Of a stretch of DNA of 7,421 nucleotides, positions 7,333 through 7,421 are shown one piece after another (the stretch's first letter is position 1; every line of letters begins with the position of its first letter). The stretch is from Bifidobacteriaceae bacterium (GTDB lineage Bacteria > Actinomycetota > Actinomycetes > Actinomycetales > WQXJ01): NCBI GenBank assembly GCA_031256885.1, contig JAIRPS010000148.1:1-7421 (forward strand), given 5' to 3'. The notes below the pieces were generated by a model that worked only from the letters and a program-made list of their open reading frames with translations, ran no database searches and was not told where the DNA came from. The translations under genes and the position numbers were made by a program.

Positions 7333-7364
7333 TAGAGCATAGGGTCTGGAGCCAGTCAATGCAA
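7331..7364 (-). promoter_or_regulatory. nrdR-nrdJ promoter region (two overlapping candidates)
   Basis: Read on the minus strand, two -35/-10 pairs interleave, each with a 17-bp spacer. One is TTGACT (complement of 7354-7359) with TCTAAC (complement of 7331-7336). The other is TTGCAT (complement of 7359-7364) with TATGCT (complement of 7336-7341). The first has the better -35 element; both have four of six matches at -10. Transcription would start near 7324-7330, within the proximal NrdR box, leaving a leader of about 85-90 bases before nrdR. Which pair is used cannot be decided from sequence. Confidence 0.6.
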
Positions 7365-7379
7365 GGTCCGACACGCCGC

Positions 7380-7421
7380 GTCGCCCGCACCAGTTCAATT
7401 AATTGAACTGGTGCGGGCGAC
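7380..7421. repeat. Perfect 42-bp palindrome at the right edge of the window
   Basis: The two 21-base halves (7380-7400 and 7401-7421) are exact reverse complements with no central spacer. The centre is AT-rich (TTCAATTAATTGAA) and the outer arms are GC-rich. As RNA it would form about 19 bp of stem with a UUAA loop. It lies about 16 bp upstream of the outermost nrdR -35 element and may continue past the window end. It could be a terminator of an upstream gene, a regulator site, or a foldback artefact at a contig end. No T-run follows it on the visible (minus-strand) side. Confidence 0.8.

Noticed and set aside
7239..7333. Cobalamin riboswitch upstream of a B12-dependent reductase operon
   Set aside because: The leader is only about 90 bases, too short for the usual element of roughly 200 bases, and no convincing B12-box was seen. 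NrdR boxes explain the control.
7385..7416. Palindrome centre as a LexA (SOS) box, since lexA often lies beside nrdR
   Set aside because: The Gram-positive LexA box is GAAC-N4-GTTC; here the order is reversed (GTTC-N8-GAAC).
1..7421. CRISPR arrays, insertion sequences, tRNA or rRNA genes, or a defence or biosynthetic island
   Set aside because: No spaced repeats, transposase, terminal inverted repeats with target duplications, or RNA-gene signatures were seen; all large frames are known core families.

Overview
This looks like a chromosomal core region of a bacterium in the Actinomycetota. The evidence is a HelD-type RNA polymerase-associated helicase, an adenosylcobalamin-dependent (class II) ribonucleotide reductase of the long actinobacterial form preceded by its repressor NrdR, and a PAC2-family protein. 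From memory, M. tuberculosis also has a PAC2 gene (Rv2714) a few genes from nrdR (Rv2718c). GC content is moderate by eye (roughly the mid-50s percent), which is low for the phylum. I cannot name a genus.

Layout, left to right. Positions 1-176 (minus strand) hold the first 58 codons of a PAC2-family protein. A 173-bp divergent intergenic region follows, with a good sigma70-type promoter facing right. Positions 350-2635 (plus) encode a 761-residue HelD-family helicase. After 59 bp comes a YghZ-type aldo/keto reductase (2695-3753, plus), which appears to be expressed from a leaderless promoter. A 141-bp gap with a long two-tier stem-loop separates it from the convergent nrdJ gene (3895-6726, minus). 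nrdJ is overlapped by ATGA at its start with the end of nrdR (6723-7238, minus). Positions 7239-7421 hold the nrdR-nrdJ control region: two overlapping promoter candidates and two 16-bp NrdR-box-like sites exactly 32 bp apart. At the right edge lies a perfect 42-bp palindrome that is cut off by the window end.

How it works together: nrdR and nrdJ form an autoregulated operon. NrdR should sense the dATP/ATP balance and repress synthesis of the reductase that makes deoxyribonucleotides. The helicase is probably a factor that strips or recycles stalled RNA polymerase. The reductase YghZ and the PAC2 protein have no clear functional tie to their neighbours.

I do not see a new multi-gene system here: every sizeable gene belongs to a known family. 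The points worth a second look are mainly in the non-coding DNA: the 42-bp palindrome, the paired NrdR boxes with extra overlapping inverted repeats, the leaderless start of yghZ, and the 12-bp palindrome in the divergent region.
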